Positions 9,303 to 18,282 of a DNA stretch of 38,744 nucleotides are shown piece by piece. Under the pieces are notes generated by a model, which was not told the DNA's origin, did not search any database, and saw only the letters and a program-made list of their open reading frames with translations. The DNA is from Hyphomicrobiales bacterium (lineage in GTDB: Bacteria > Pseudomonadota > Alphaproteobacteria > Rhizobiales > JAJFHR01): the NCBI GenBank assembly GCA_021775475.1, contig JAJFHS010000024.1, positions 1 through 38,744 on the forward strand, read 5' to 3'. Each line of letters opens with the position of its first letter. Position 1 is the stretch's first letter. The position numbers and the translations under genes are program-made.

Positions 9303-9521
9303 ATGAACAGATTTGACAAATCCCTGGGTCATAATAAGGAAGCAAAAATAAAGTATATGGACGGTGAATTTCGCATCACCAGTCAAGGAGATTTTGTCAC
9401 CTGCGCCATCACCTCAAAGCCCATAGCGCTCGAACAGCTTAAATACTGGAGTGTCGAACTTCAGGAACCTTATGTGGATGCAGAAGCTGCCTTTGAACGC
9501 CACAAGCAGGTAAAGACTTAA
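9303..9521 (+). CDS. DUF2093 family protein
   Basis: 72-residue protein of unknown function, conserved in Hyphomicrobiales near lpxK/waaA. Family features seen are A-K-I-K-Y-M-D-G-E-F-R-I, the C-A-I-T-S-K-P-I turn and L-K-Y-W-S-V-E-L-Q-E-P-Y-V-D. The start at 9303 (MNRFDKSLG) matches the family. An in-frame ATG at 9258 would add 15 atypical residues. It converges on lpxK with only a 3-base gap. No membrane segment or signal peptide is present. Confidence 0.88.
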   Translation: MNRFDKSLGHNKEAKIKYMDGEFRITSQGDFVTCAITSKPIALEQLKYWSVELQEPYVDAEAAFERHKQVKT

Positions 9522-9524
9522 AAC

Positions 9525-10523
9525 TCAAATTGCTTTCAGGACAAATTCTATCAGTGGTTTTTCCGGGTTGAATTTTAACTCAACTCCGTAAACCATGCTG
9601 GCTTGATAAAGCTTGCCACAGGCATCTGTGGAATTTTTGAGGCGAACGTGATCCTTGGCCGTTGTCACCAACATACAGCCATTGTCTTCGCGCAGACCAA
9701 GCAACCACTGAGCATCGCTGTGTGAAAACGGATGATGATCGGGAAACCGGATGCGCTCGATAATTTCCGCACCGGCCTTTTCAAGCGTTGCAAAAAACTT
9801 GTCCGGCATACCGATGCCGGTATAAGCGATCACCTTTTCGCCAGCAAGATCAGGGGCAGTGTCGGCTGGTTCAAGTTCGGCGGCGAAGATCGGTTTGCCG
9901 CTGTTTTGCAGGAGTTGGTTGAGGTTTTTGTCCACCAACTCGCCTCCAACAACGACAAATCCATGCGTCCTGGAAATCTGATCATCCAAAAATCCCCGCA
10001 AAGGCCCGGCAGGAATAATCCGGCCATTACCAATGCCTTGATTGTGATCAATGACGATTAGGCTGAGATCTTTGTGCAGTGACGGGTTTTGAAAACCATC
10101 ATCCATTATAATGGCATCGATGTCGGTTTTACTGAATTCCTCAGCACCGGCACATCGATCGCGCGCGACAATCGTCGGGTGTTTGCCCGCCAGCAATAAG
10201 GCCTCATCGCCAACGTCTATAAAGGAATGTTGATCGGGTTTTACCCAGATCGGGCCGGGTAAATTCCCGCCATAACCTCTGGTCAAAAACCCGATGGATT
10301 TCTGTTCACCTTCCAGTAATCCTGCCAGCGCTAAAGCCACCGGCGTTTTTCCAGCACCTCCGGCAACAAGATTGCCAATGCAGATGACCGGCTCTGGAGA
10401 TTTTTTCGTAGCCGTTACAAGCCTTCGAAACCGCCAACCCATGCCATAAAGCCACCCCAGCGGCGTTAACACCGTACTCGATAAGGAGCGGCCACCTGAA
10501 TACCAAAACTCCGGCGCACGCAT
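9525..10523 (-). CDS. lpxK: Tetraacyldisaccharide 4'-kinase LpxK
   Basis: 332-residue inner-membrane-associated kinase that phosphorylates the 4' position of the lipid A disaccharide. The N-terminus M-R-A-P-E-F-W is typical of the family. The P-loop is G-N-L-V-A-G-G-A-G-K-T-P (about 52-63), followed by the F-L-T-R-G-Y-G-G block and D-D-G-F-Q-N. Length is normal. Its ATG directly follows the TAG stop of the WaaA fusion gene with no gap, so the two are almost certainly co-translated. Confidence 0.96.
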   Translation of the reverse strand: MRAPEFWYSGGRSLSSTVLTPLGWLYGMGWRFRRLVTATKKSPEPVICIGNLVAGGAGKTPVALALAGLLEGEQKSIGFLTRGYGGNLPGPIWVKPDQHSFIDVGDEALLLAGKHPTIVARDRCAGAEEFSKTDIDAIIMDDGFQNPSLHKDLSLIVIDHNQGIGNGRIIPAGPLRGFLDDQISRTHGFVVVGGELVDKNLNQLLQNSGKPIFAAELEPADTAPDLAGEKVIAYTGIGMPDKFFATLEKAGAEIIERIRFPDHHPFSHSDAQWLLGLREDNGCMLVTTAKDHVRLKNSTDACGKLYQASMVYGVELKFNPEKPLIEFVLKAI

Positions 10524-12533
10524 CTATTCACTCCGCCGGGTTGAGGCATCAAGCAGCGTCAGCAGGGCGTTTACCGTTTTTTCTGTGGCACCTTTCAAGT
10601 TCGCCGCCTGAGCCTTGCCCTTGGCGGTGAGTGACTCGACTGTTTCTTGCGAATTCAATAGCAGCTCTACCTGTTTTGCCAGTTCGGTACTGTCGCCAAT
10701 TTTTATGGCGCCGCCGTGCCGGTCTAACAATTTATACATGTCATTGAAATTATCGACAAAGGGGCCATGCAACACTGCAGAACTGCCATCAATGGCCTCA
10801 ATGGGGTTGTGGCCACCAACCTTGACCAGTGAACCACCAATAAGACTGATTGCGCTGAGTTCATAAAACAGCGGCATTTCGCCAAGCGTATCGGCGAGGT
10901 AAATGTCGGTATCCTTACCAATTGAATTACCGCTGCTTCGTGTTGTCACGGTCAGGTTCAGACCCTCGATAAGTGCCGATATATCATCAGCGCGTTCGCG
11001 ATGGCGCGGAACAATGATGGTCAAAAGATCGGGAAAATCAGCTTTTAGTATTTTGTGGCATTCAAGGATGGTTTCCTCTTCGCCCTTGTGCGTGCTGGCG
11101 GCCAACCACATGCGGCGACTACCGATTTGTTGTTTAAGCTCAAGCAGCAGTTTGTGCGACACCGGTGCTGGCGATACGTCGGCTTTCATGTTGCCGTAAC
11201 AGATCGTGTTGTAGGGGCCAAGACTTGCCAGACGTTGTTCATCTTTGTGCGATTGCGTCGAAATATGATCAAATCGGGCGAGCAGGGCGCGGATCAGACC
11301 GGGAGCCTTGCGCCAGCGACTGTAGCTGCGTTTGGAAATTCGTCCGTTGATCAAGGCTAAAGGGATCTGTCGCTTATGAAGCTGGGTGATCGTGTTTGGC
11401 CAGATTTCTGATTCGGCAAAAACCGCCAGATCAGGTTGCCAGTGCTGTAAAAATCTGTGCACCGCGCCAGGAATATCAAGAGGTGCATATTGATGGAAAG
11501 ATCGTTTGGGCAACCGGGGAGCCAGAACTTCGGCTGCGGTGATTGTGGTTGTCGTCACCACAATGTTGATATCATCCCGAGATTTTAACAGCGATGCTAT
11601 CAGACCAAGGCATGAGGTTGCCTCGCCAATACTTGTGGCATGCAGCCACACCAGTGTGCCAACAGGCCGTGGCAAACTTGTGCGTCCGAGTTTTTCATCT
11701 GTGCGGCCTTGTTGTTCTTTGCCACGCGCCAGCCTGCGCGCCAGCAGGGCAGGAGCCAGCGGGCTTAGCAGGTGCGTCACTGCCCAATAAAGATAATAGC
11801 TTGAATTGAGTTTTGGCACTGGCCCGCCGGCATCATAATGCGGTTTTCTGCCCACCAGTGTGTCCGCCTTCACCGTCAGGGCATTGAGGCTGTCCTCCAG
11901 CTGCAGGCGTTTGCTCTCAAGGGTTATTTCATCCGCATCTCTGGCGACAAAAATTGGCTCACCCACAGCAATAGCGCCGCGCGAAAACGGTAAGCTGATG
12001 GCAAAACGGCTCCAGTTATTGGCCAGCAAACGAAACCGGGTGGTTACTGCCAGAGGAAGAATTGGATTTCCTGATAATTGCGCCAGTAAAATAATGCCCC
12101 GTCCCGTCCGGCGCGAAGGCCCCACGGGTACATCCGCCACCAGCGCCACCGATGACCCTCGCTTAAGCGCGCGCATCATTAATCTTAAAGCCTCCGCCCC
12201 GCCTTTTTCAGCTACAGGTTTGCCCGGCGCTGAGCCCGAGCCCCGTATGACACCAAGACCACTGCTTTTGTAGGCAGCAGCGCCGAATTCAGCATCAGGG
12301 TGACGTGATACAAGTATTTCCAGTGGATGTTCATGGTGCCAGAAGGGTGGCAGGATCATATTCTGCCCATGCCAGGAGGCGACAATCAGGGGGCCAAGTT
12401 TGGCGGAATATTCTTTTGGATTTTCAGGGTCGTTACTGAACCGGGCCGTGCGGTATACCACATCCACATAAATGGCGGTAAGTGTACCAAGTCCGGTTCT
12501 GAGGCGATGTAATAATCCGTGTGAGCCTGTCAT
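10524..12533 (-). CDS. waaA: Fused DUF374 acyltransferase and Kdo transferase WaaA
   Basis: 669-residue protein combining two functions usually carried on neighbouring genes. Residues 1 to about 235 are a DUF374 lysophospholipid-acyltransferase-like domain (W54-H55-G, then D-V-P-V-G-P-S-R-R at about 134-142). Residues about 243-669 are WaaA/KdtA, which adds Kdo to lipid IVA: a hydrophobic segment (246-265), R-R-L-A-R-G-K-E, L-H298-A-T-S-I-G-E304, E-S-E-I-W-P-N, I-N-G-R-I-S and G-G-H-N-P-I-E. No stop separates them. An in-frame GTG at 11819 (residue 239) could start a separate WaaA, but it lacks a convincing ribosome-binding site. The gene lies 18 bases after the ABC exporter gene and abuts lpxK. 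Fusion is read directly from the frame; use as one polypeptide is inferred. Confidence 0.9.
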   Translation of the reverse strand: MTGSHGLLHRLRTGLGTLTAIYVDVVYRTARFSNDPENPKEYSAKLGPLIVASWHGQNMILPPFWHHEHPLEILVSRHPDAEFGAAAYKSSGLGVIRGSGSAPGKPVAEKGGAEALRLMMRALKRGSSVALVADVPVGPSRRTGRGIILLAQLSGNPILPLAVTTRFRLLANNWSRFAISLPFSRGAIAVGEPIFVARDADEITLESKRLQLEDSLNALTVKADTLVGRKPHYDAGGPVPKLNSSYYLYWAVTHLLSPLAPALLARRLARGKEQQGRTDEKLGRTSLPRPVGTLVWLHATSIGEATSCLGLIASLLKSRDDINIVVTTTTITAAEVLAPRLPKRSFHQYAPLDIPGAVHRFLQHWQPDLAVFAESEIWPNTITQLHKRQIPLALINGRISKRSYSRWRKAPGLIRALLARFDHISTQSHKDEQRLASLGPYNTICYGNMKADVSPAPVSHKLLLELKQQIGSRRMWLAASTHKGEEETILECHKILKADFPDLLTIIVPRHRERADDISALIEGLNLTVTTRSSGNSIGKDTDIYLADTLGEMPLFYELSAISLIGGSLVKVGGHNPIEAIDGSSAVLHGPFVDNFNDMYKLLDRHGGAIKIGDSTELAKQVELLLNSQETVESLTAKGKAQAANLKGATEKTVNALLTLLDASTRRSE

Positions 12534-12551
12534 GTCATCCCCACCTCAATG

Positions 12552-14420
12552 TCATGTACTGGAAGCAAGCGCCGAGGACAGTGGCAGATCCTCTTTTTCC
12601 TTGTGGTCCGCACCGGTGAATTGGGTAGTGTAGAGATCTTTATACAAACCACCAAGTGCCAGCAGTTCATCATGGTTGCCACGTTCGACAATTACGCCTT
12701 TATCCATAACGCAAATTATATCGGCATTGCGCACACTCGACAATCTGTGGGCGATGGTCAAAACCGTGCGGTCAATATCCAGACTGTCGAGGATTGATTG
12801 CACGTGCTTTTCGGCCTGGGCATCAAGCGAACTTGTTGCTTCGTCAAGCAGAAGAATAGGGGCGTCTCTGAGCAGGGCGCGCGCAATTACCAGGCGTTGT
12901 TTTTCTCCGCCGGAAATTAACCTGCCAACTTCTCCCACCCTGGTGTCGTATCCTAAGGGCAGGGCCATGATAAAATCATGGGCACCGGCCTGCCTGGCGG
13001 CCTGTTCAATTTGCGCTCTAGTGGCCCCGGGCGCGCCATAGGCGATGTTCATGGCAATCGTGTCATCAAACAAAAACGGATCCTGGGTTACCAGGGCTGT
13101 GGCGTGTCGCAGGCTCCACAGGGTGGCTTTTGTGATATCTTGACCATCAATATAAATTGTCCCGCTTTGCGCCTCAAAAAACCGCAAAACAAGATTGAGC
13201 ACCGTACTCTTGCCAGCCCCACTTGGTCCCACCAGGGCAACGCGTTTTCCCGCCGGAATTTTTAGCGAAAAATTACTTAAAACCGGCGTGTCATCGCGAT
13301 ATGTAAACGTGACATTATCGAAGATGATTTCACCTTTGGTAACGCTAAGGTCGGGTGCATCTTTTACGTCAACGATACTGTTTTCCCGGTCCAGCAGGGA
13401 GAAGATGCGCGCCGTGGCAGCAACGCCTTCCTGCAGGGCTGTCTGTACTGTGGCCAGTGCTTTTAGCGGTCCATACAGCAGAGGTGCTGCAACCATGAAA
13501 CCAGCGAAATCTCCAGCTGATAAAAATCCCTGGGATATTTGATAACCGGCAAAAACAAAGATTATGGCAATTGCCATGCCGGAAAGCGCTTCGGCAATTG
13601 GCGCTGAAGCTGCACGAGCGCGCGCACCGCGCATGAGAAAACTTAAATTTCGATTTATCGCATCCGCTGCGCGCTCGCTTTCAAATCGTTCCTGTTGGCT
13701 CGCCTTGACCACACGGATGCCGGATAAAGCCTCGGTAATAATGGTGCTGAGTTCACCGGTTTCCTGCAGACTTTGCCGGCTTGATTTGCGCATGGTGCGG
13801 CGTTGTTTGGCCATGAAATAGAGTATGATCGGCAGAATTGCCGAGATAATCAGCGCCAGACGCCACTCGATCCAGAACATCGCTGCCAGCGTTGCCAGTA
13901 CAATGAGCGAATTTTTGCAAAAGGCCACCAGCATATTGACCGTTTCACGAATGCGCGTGGCATCATTGAGAAAACTTGCAACAAAGCGGCCGGAATGGGT
14001 TTTCGACAGATCGGCAAAATCCGTCACCATCAATTTTTTAAACAAGTCAATCTGAATGTCTGCAACGGTGCGAAAACCCAGATAAGAACGCGAAACGCCG
14101 ACAAAGAATTCGTTGAGAGCCTTGATTGATGTAACCGCTACAACCGCCCAGGGAATCCAGACAGGAACGCCTTTGGTATTATCAGCGACAAAAATATCGA
14201 TGGCTTCTTTAACCAAAACCGGCATCAAACCTGTTGTTGCTGCCACCAGCAGCATGGCCAGCAATGAAAGCGCCAACAGACCTTTTCGTGGGCTGAGATA
14301 GACCCTGACAATGCGAGACAGCATATCGCGAGTGGTCATACCATCGTGCTCGAGACCATCATCTTTCTGCTCAAGCTTCGAATTGTCTCTAAAGAGTCCG
14401 TCTTCCACTGCTTTCAACAC
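12552..14420 (-). CDS. ABC transporter, MsbA/lipid exporter-like (fused membrane and ATPase)
   Basis: 622-residue half-size exporter. A six-helix type-1 membrane domain (about 35-335) is followed by an ATPase with Walker A G-P-S-G-A-G-K-S-T (about 397-405), the Q-loop T-Q-D-P-F-L-F, signature I-S-G-G-E-K-Q-R (Ile in place of the usual Leu), Walker B I-L-L-L-D-E-A-T-S-S-L-D and switch A-H-R-L-S-S. Between lipid A genes, it is the likely MsbA flippase for lipid A-core; the general family also exports peptides and drugs. The first possible start is GTG at 14420. An ATG at 14339 would remove 27 polar residues and cannot be excluded, since neither has a strong ribosome-binding site. Confidence 0.88.
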   Translation of the reverse strand: MLKAVEDGLFRDNSKLEQKDDGLEHDGMTTRDMLSRIVRVYLSPRKGLLALSLLAMLLVAATTGLMPVLVKEAIDIFVADNTKGVPVWIPWAVVAVTSIKALNEFFVGVSRSYLGFRTVADIQIDLFKKLMVTDFADLSKTHSGRFVASFLNDATRIRETVNMLVAFCKNSLIVLATLAAMFWIEWRLALIISAILPIILYFMAKQRRTMRKSSRQSLQETGELSTIITEALSGIRVVKASQQERFESERAADAINRNLSFLMRGARARAASAPIAEALSGMAIAIIFVFAGYQISQGFLSAGDFAGFMVAAPLLYGPLKALATVQTALQEGVAATARIFSLLDRENSIVDVKDAPDLSVTKGEIIFDNVTFTYRDDTPVLSNFSLKIPAGKRVALVGPSGAGKSTVLNLVLRFFEAQSGTIYIDGQDITKATLWSLRHATALVTQDPFLFDDTIAMNIAYGAPGATRAQIEQAARQAGAHDFIMALPLGYDTRVGEVGRLISGGEKQRLVIARALLRDAPILLLDEATSSLDAQAEKHVQSILDSLDIDRTVLTIAHRLSSVRNADIICVMDKGVIVERGNHDELLALGGLYKDLYTTQFTGADHKEKEDLPLSSALASST

Positions 14421-14499
14421 CTGTAGGTTAAACGCCGCAACCTATCATGCAAGGCCAACGCTTGCCAGCATGTCCCGATATATTGGTTTAAATCTATCT

Positions 14500-14763
14500 T
14501 TAGGGGCAAGATTTAGATGCATCCGCTTTGTTCTGCTTTGCTGGATCCAGCAGGCGGTGGAGGTGAACGATAAAATAGCGCATATGGGCGTTGTCAACCG
14601 ACCTTTGTGCCGCCCCCTTCCAGGCTTCATAGGCTTGTGAATAATTTGGATACATGCCGACGACATCAAGATCGTCAAGATCTTTGAAGGTTACTTCATC
14701 GACGCGTTCAAGCTCGCCGCCAAAGACGAGATGGAGGAGTTGTTCAGGTTTTTTAACAGACAT
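14500..14763 (-). CDS. DUF4170 family protein
   Basis: 87-residue protein of unknown function, restricted mainly to alphaproteobacteria. Matches to the family are L-L-H-L-V-F-G-G-E-L, V-T-F-K-D-L, V-V-G-M-Y-P-N-Y and A-H-M-R-Y-F-I-V-H-L-H-R-L-L-D-P. It lies between cysQ (32-base gap) and the ABC exporter (79-base gap), all on the minus strand, which is the usual neighbourhood of this family beside lipid A genes. The last ~12 residues are Lys/Ser-rich and variable. No catalytic motif can be named. Confidence 0.9.
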   Translation of the reverse strand: MSVKKPEQLLHLVFGGELERVDEVTFKDLDDLDVVGMYPNYSQAYEAWKGAAQRSVDNAHMRYFIVHLHRLLDPAKQNKADASKSCP

Positions 14764-14795
14764 ATCGGAATTATCCTCACAGCAAATTCAGGCAT

Positions 14796-15608
14796 TCAGA
14801 CAATCTGGTTTTGTTGCATGAGGATCTTGTGAAGCTTAGGTCCCGCAGCTGCAATCGTTTCATGAACAGGGTGAATGCCGTTGTAAATTAAAGGTCGACC
14901 CTCCAAAGTGGTGACCCGTCCTCCCGCTTCCTGCACCAAAAGATCAGCCGCTGCAAGGTCCCAGTCACTTTTGGGCCGGATTGTCACGGTTGCATCTTCC
15001 TGACCCTGAGCCACATGAGCTAATCTTAAAGCCATTGAATTATAGCTGGTAATATCCATTTCCGGCCAGGCCTGGCGCCAGTATTCAGACCTGAAAGCAC
15101 CGGAGTTTGCAGCCATTCGGCAATGGGGAAGATTTTGTTCTTGCGTTGTCGCAATCCGCTTTTGATTGACGTAAGCACCCTTACCGGCAGTGGCGGTGAA
15201 TAATGTCTGCGAAGTCGGGTGAAAAACGCTGGCGGCAATTGAGCGGCCATCTTCAACTAATGCCACGGAAATTGTCCAGTCTTCACGACCGCGCAAAAAT
15301 GCCCGTGTGCCATCAATCGGATCAACAACCCAGACCCGTCGTTTGCTCATGCGCGCGGTATCATCTTCGGTTTCTTCCGACAGCCAGCCATAATCGGGGC
15401 GTGCTTCCAACAGGTGGTGCTTGAGCAGTTGGTTGACCGCGATGTCAGCTTCCGACACCGGTGTGTTGTCGCTCTTTTTCCAGTGGTTAAAGTCCCGCCT
15501 GAAATATTTCAGCGCCAGATCACCGGCTGAGCGAATGATTTCCTCCAGCACGGCCATATCATTTTGCCCGGAGCTGGCTGTATGCGTGCTGGCGGTTATC
15601 GATTTCAT
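14796..15608 (-). CDS. cysQ: 3'(2'),5'-bisphosphate nucleotidase CysQ family
   Basis: 270-residue Mg-dependent, Li-sensitive type phosphatase of the inositol monophosphatase fold. It is expected to hydrolyse 3'-phosphoadenosine 5'-phosphate from sulfate assimilation. Metal-binding motifs are visible: S-E-E at 77-79, D96-P-I-D99-G-T and S-D-W-D-L-A-A-A-D near 213-221. An internal ATG (M18, at 15557) could be used instead, removing 17 Ser/Thr-rich residues; no strong ribosome-binding site decides between them. It is the first gene of the envelope block. Inositol or histidinol phosphatase activity is the main alternative, but context favours CysQ. Confidence 0.9.
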   Translation of the reverse strand: MKSITASTHTASSGQNDMAVLEEIIRSAGDLALKYFRRDFNHWKKSDNTPVSEADIAVNQLLKHHLLEARPDYGWLSEETEDDTARMSKRRVWVVDPIDGTRAFLRGREDWTISVALVEDGRSIAASVFHPTSQTLFTATAGKGAYVNQKRIATTQEQNLPHCRMAANSGAFRSEYWRQAWPEMDITSYNSMALRLAHVAQGQEDATVTIRPKSDWDLAAADLLVQEAGGRVTTLEGRPLIYNGIHPVHETIAAAGPKLHKILMQQNQIV

Positions 15609-15753
15609 GTGCTGGTAAACCTGTGGATATGAAACAGTTGTATACTATCTGAAAAATACACGTACCGGGTTAACATGTCAGTGAAGGTAAATGCAATTGA
15701 CGTTAAAAAAAAGTGAACGCTGTTAACGCTTTATCAACCCTTTGATCGGGAAG

Positions 15754-15784
15754 GAATCATTAACTCTCTCTCTTAATTAGATTC
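15754..15784. promoter_or_regulatory. Pair of GANTC (CcrM) methylation sites upstream of the DUF6101 gene
   Basis: GAATC at 15754-15758 and GATTC at 15780-15784 lie 53-83 bases before the DUF6101 start, in the 228-base divergent spacer with cysQ. The window encodes a CcrM-type GANTC methyltransferase, so methylation-dependent regulation is possible. About one GANTC is expected by chance in this length, so the pair is only suggestive. No clear -35/-10 pair could be fixed here. Confidence 0.3.
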
Positions 15785-15836
15785 AAATTGATCGTTGTTA
15801 TAGTCGTTTCAAGGTAGGCGTTTAGGGGACAAAAAA

Positions 15837-16484
15837 ATGCAAAAGCATTCCTCACTAATACGCGGGAATACTGTTTCCGCGAATAAATCTTTATGGCCTG
15901 ATTGCGCGATCGAAGCAGATCCGTACAGGCTGCCCGCACACATCGCGTTTGATGTGCCAGTTCCGGCTTTCTCCGGTGTGGCGGGCAACCGAACGGTGAC
16001 GATTTACAAGAGTTTTGTCGTCATTGTCGATAGATTGGGTCAACAATCAACAACAATGCGCATTGTCGCGTTGCGCGATTTTGATGCCATTGTTGTTCGG
16101 GTCGGTTTCAGCTCGCACGGCTATCGCCAGATCGGATCTGCGGTATATCTCCATCATGCCGGATTGGGCTATGAATTGCCGCTTTATGCAGCAGACGATT
16201 GCAGTGATACCGCTGCTTTCTGGCATTCCTGGAGCCGCGTACTCGGTCTTCCTGCCATGACGGTTGATAAAGACGGAAGCCTGGTCGATCCGTTTGACCG
16301 CGTCGGCAAACTTCATGTCTGTCAAACTCTGGCGCGCCGTCCCAGTGTCGGTGGAACAGATTTCCGCCCGGCTTTCAGACGATTGTCGGCTTACCAGCAG
16401 CGCCGGATGGTTGAAACCACCGCAGCATCCAGAACAGGTGCCAGGCGAGATAATGGTTCAAATGTTTATCGCCTGTTCAGCTAA
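15837..16484 (+). CDS. DUF6101 family protein
   Basis: 215-residue protein of unknown function found in Hyphomicrobiales. Family traits seen are D-P-Y-R-L-P near residue 28, a central beta-rich part, and the conserved W-S-R-V-L-G-L-P (131-138) followed by D-G-S-L-V-D-P-F. The C-terminal third is Arg-rich and ends N-V-Y-R-L-F-S. The start at 15837 has AGGGGA seven bases upstream. It has no signal peptide or membrane helix. Its 3' end overlaps the convergent ubiA by 27 bases. Confidence 0.8.
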   Translation: MQKHSSLIRGNTVSANKSLWPDCAIEADPYRLPAHIAFDVPVPAFSGVAGNRTVTIYKSFVVIVDRLGQQSTTMRIVALRDFDAIVVRVGFSSHGYRQIGSAVYLHHAGLGYELPLYAADDCSDTAAFWHSWSRVLGLPAMTVDKDGSLVDPFDRVGKLHVCQTLARRPSVGGTDFRPAFRRLSAYQQRRMVETTAASRTGARRDNGSNVYRLFS

Positions 16485-17396
16485 CAAAGCAGCCAGAATA
16501 ATAAACCCGAAATTGCGATTGGAACGAAACAACCGCAGACAGGTGTCGGAATTGTCAATTTTGAGCGATTTAATCTGCCAGCCAAGATGAGCACCAGCTG
16601 GCAGAAGGCCGGTAAAAAACAACACCCCAGCCCCGGCTAAGGCACCTGAAAGCCCCAGTAATACGATTGTTAATCCATAGAAAAGACACAGCCACATTTG
16701 CGTTTTGTCGCCAAATTTGAGGGCGGTTGATTTCAAACCCAGCAGGGCATCATCGTCCTTGTCTTGATGCGCATATATAGTGTCATAGCCAATCGTCCAG
16801 AAAATGGCGGCAGCGTACATCAAAAGCGGAGCCAGGCTTAAACTGCCGGTAACCGCAGACCATCCCACCAATGCCCCCCAGTTGAAGGTCAGGCCCAAAA
16901 CCGCCTGAGGCCAGTAGGTGATGCGCTTCATAAAAGGATAAATCGCCACCAGGCCAAGCGAGGATACGGCCAAAAGGATGGTGAAATTATTGAGCTGCAA
17001 TAACACCAGCAATCCGGTCAAACACTGAAGACTGAGAAAAATTATCGCTGCTCTCAGTGATACCTGGCCACTGGGAAGGGGGCGTGAGCGCGTACGGGCA
17101 ACGGCTGCATCATACTTTCTGTCAATAATATCATTAAATGTGCATCCCGCACCGCGCATGGCAATGGCCCCAATGGCGAACAGAATAAACAGCCACACCA
17201 TCGAGCCTGAGTGCTTATGACCGGCAATCAAAGCCAGGGCCAAAGACCACCAGCACGGGATCAGCAACAACCAGGTGCCGATAGGCCGGTCATAGCGCGC
17301 CAGACGCATGTAAGGTCTTGACCAAACCGGCGCAATTGTGTCGACCCAGTTGTGCGAGGCGGAATCAGCAACGGCGGATGAAGATTGATCGCTCAT
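16458..17396 (-). CDS. ubiA: 4-hydroxybenzoate polyprenyltransferase UbiA
   Basis: 312-residue integral membrane prenyltransferase that attaches the polyprenyl tail to 4-hydroxybenzoate in ubiquinone synthesis. The two Asp-rich motifs are present: N-D-I-I-D-R-K-Y-D-A-A-V-A-R-T (first, about residues 88-102) and D-T-I-Y-A-H-Q-D-K-D-D-D (second). Around eight hydrophobic helices can be counted. Length is normal. It is divergent from rsmE across a 22-base spacer, so the two starts must share a very compact promoter region or be read from outside it. Confidence 0.95.
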   Translation of the reverse strand: MSDQSSSAVADSASHNWVDTIAPVWSRPYMRLARYDRPIGTWLLLIPCWWSLALALIAGHKHSGSMVWLFILFAIGAIAMRGAGCTFNDIIDRKYDAAVARTRSRPLPSGQVSLRAAIIFLSLQCLTGLLVLLQLNNFTILLAVSSLGLVAIYPFMKRITYWPQAVLGLTFNWGALVGWSAVTGSLSLAPLLMYAAAIFWTIGYDTIYAHQDKDDDALLGLKSTALKFGDKTQMWLCLFYGLTIVLLGLSGALAGAGVLFFTGLLPAGAHLGWQIKSLKIDNSDTCLRLFRSNRNFGFIILAALLAEQAINI

Positions 17397-17418
17397 AATA
17401 ATTAGTTTACATGGCCTG

Positions 17419-18147
17419 ATGGCCCAACGTTACAGATTATTTGTTCACGCTGGCCTGGAAGAAGGAAGCATCATCAGATGTGAGCCTGCCCAGGCGCATT
17501 ATCTGTTGACGGTTTTGCGCCTCAAAGCAGGCGCGACTGTTGGCGTGTTTAACGGCATTGATGGCGAATGGGAAGGAAAATTGCACCTTAACGGGCGCAA
17601 ATCAGCCTCAATCGAGGCGAAATTCAAAATCAGGGATCAGGCAACTTCGACAGATCTTATGTATCTGTTTGCGCCGTTAAAGCGTGCGCGGCTGGATTAC
17701 ATGGTGCAAAAAGCCACGGAAATGGGCGTTTCTGTGCTGCAACCGGTGATCACCCAATATACCAATGTCTACCGCCTCAAGATGGAGCGCCTGAAACTCA
17801 ATGCAATCGAGGCCGCAGAACAATGTAATCTCCTCAGCATTCCTGAAGTGCGCGAAGCCATCAGCCTGGAGCAGGCGCTGGAAAACTGGCCACCGCAACG
17901 CTGTCTCATCTATTGTGATGAACGCGCCGATAAAGAATGTGCAATCGAACGCCTTAAAAGGATTGATTCGGGCCCGTTAGCAGTATTGATCGGCCCGGAA
18001 GGTGGTTTTTCACCAACCGAAAATGAGATTTTGCGCAGCCTGCCTTTCGTTGTGCCAATTTCGCTTGGCCCCCGGATCATGCGCGCCGATACCGCAGCAG
18101 TAGCAGCTTTGGCGCTCGTGCAGGCAACACTTGGGGATTGGTCCTGA
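17419..18147 (+). CDS. rsmE: 16S rRNA (uracil1498-N3)-methyltransferase RsmE
   Basis: 242-residue SPOUT-class methyltransferase that methylates U1498 of 16S rRNA. An N-terminal PUA-like part (R-Y-R-L-F-V, H-Y-L-L-T-V-L-R-L) is followed by the knotted SAM-binding domain with L-I-G-P-E-G-G-F-S-P-T-E and S-L-G-P-R-I-M-R-A-D-T-A. Length is normal. The ATG at 17419 is in the usual family position; a nearby ATG at 17411 is out of frame. It precedes gshA by 135 bases. Confidence 0.95.
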   Translation: MAQRYRLFVHAGLEEGSIIRCEPAQAHYLLTVLRLKAGATVGVFNGIDGEWEGKLHLNGRKSASIEAKFKIRDQATSTDLMYLFAPLKRARLDYMVQKATEMGVSVLQPVITQYTNVYRLKMERLKLNAIEAAEQCNLLSIPEVREAISLEQALENWPPQRCLIYCDERADKECAIERLKRIDSGPLAVLIGPEGGFSPTENEILRSLPFVVPISLGPRIMRADTAAVAALALVQATLGDWS

Positions 18148-18282
18148 ACCGCAATAAACATCCCTGAAAGATAGAAATTGTCACAAGCGGTAAATTTGGT
18201 GTAGGGCTAATGCAACTCGAAAATCAGGAGACCTGCGTTGAAAAATGCCAGCTGAACTCCTCATAGATAAGAAAGCCAAGGT

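Noticed and set aside
15760..15776. TTAA-N9-TTAA upstream of DUF6101 considered as a CtrA box (a similar one is at 20056-20072)
   Set aside because: The spacing is nine bases rather than seven, and both lie in A/T-rich DNA where such pairs arise easily.
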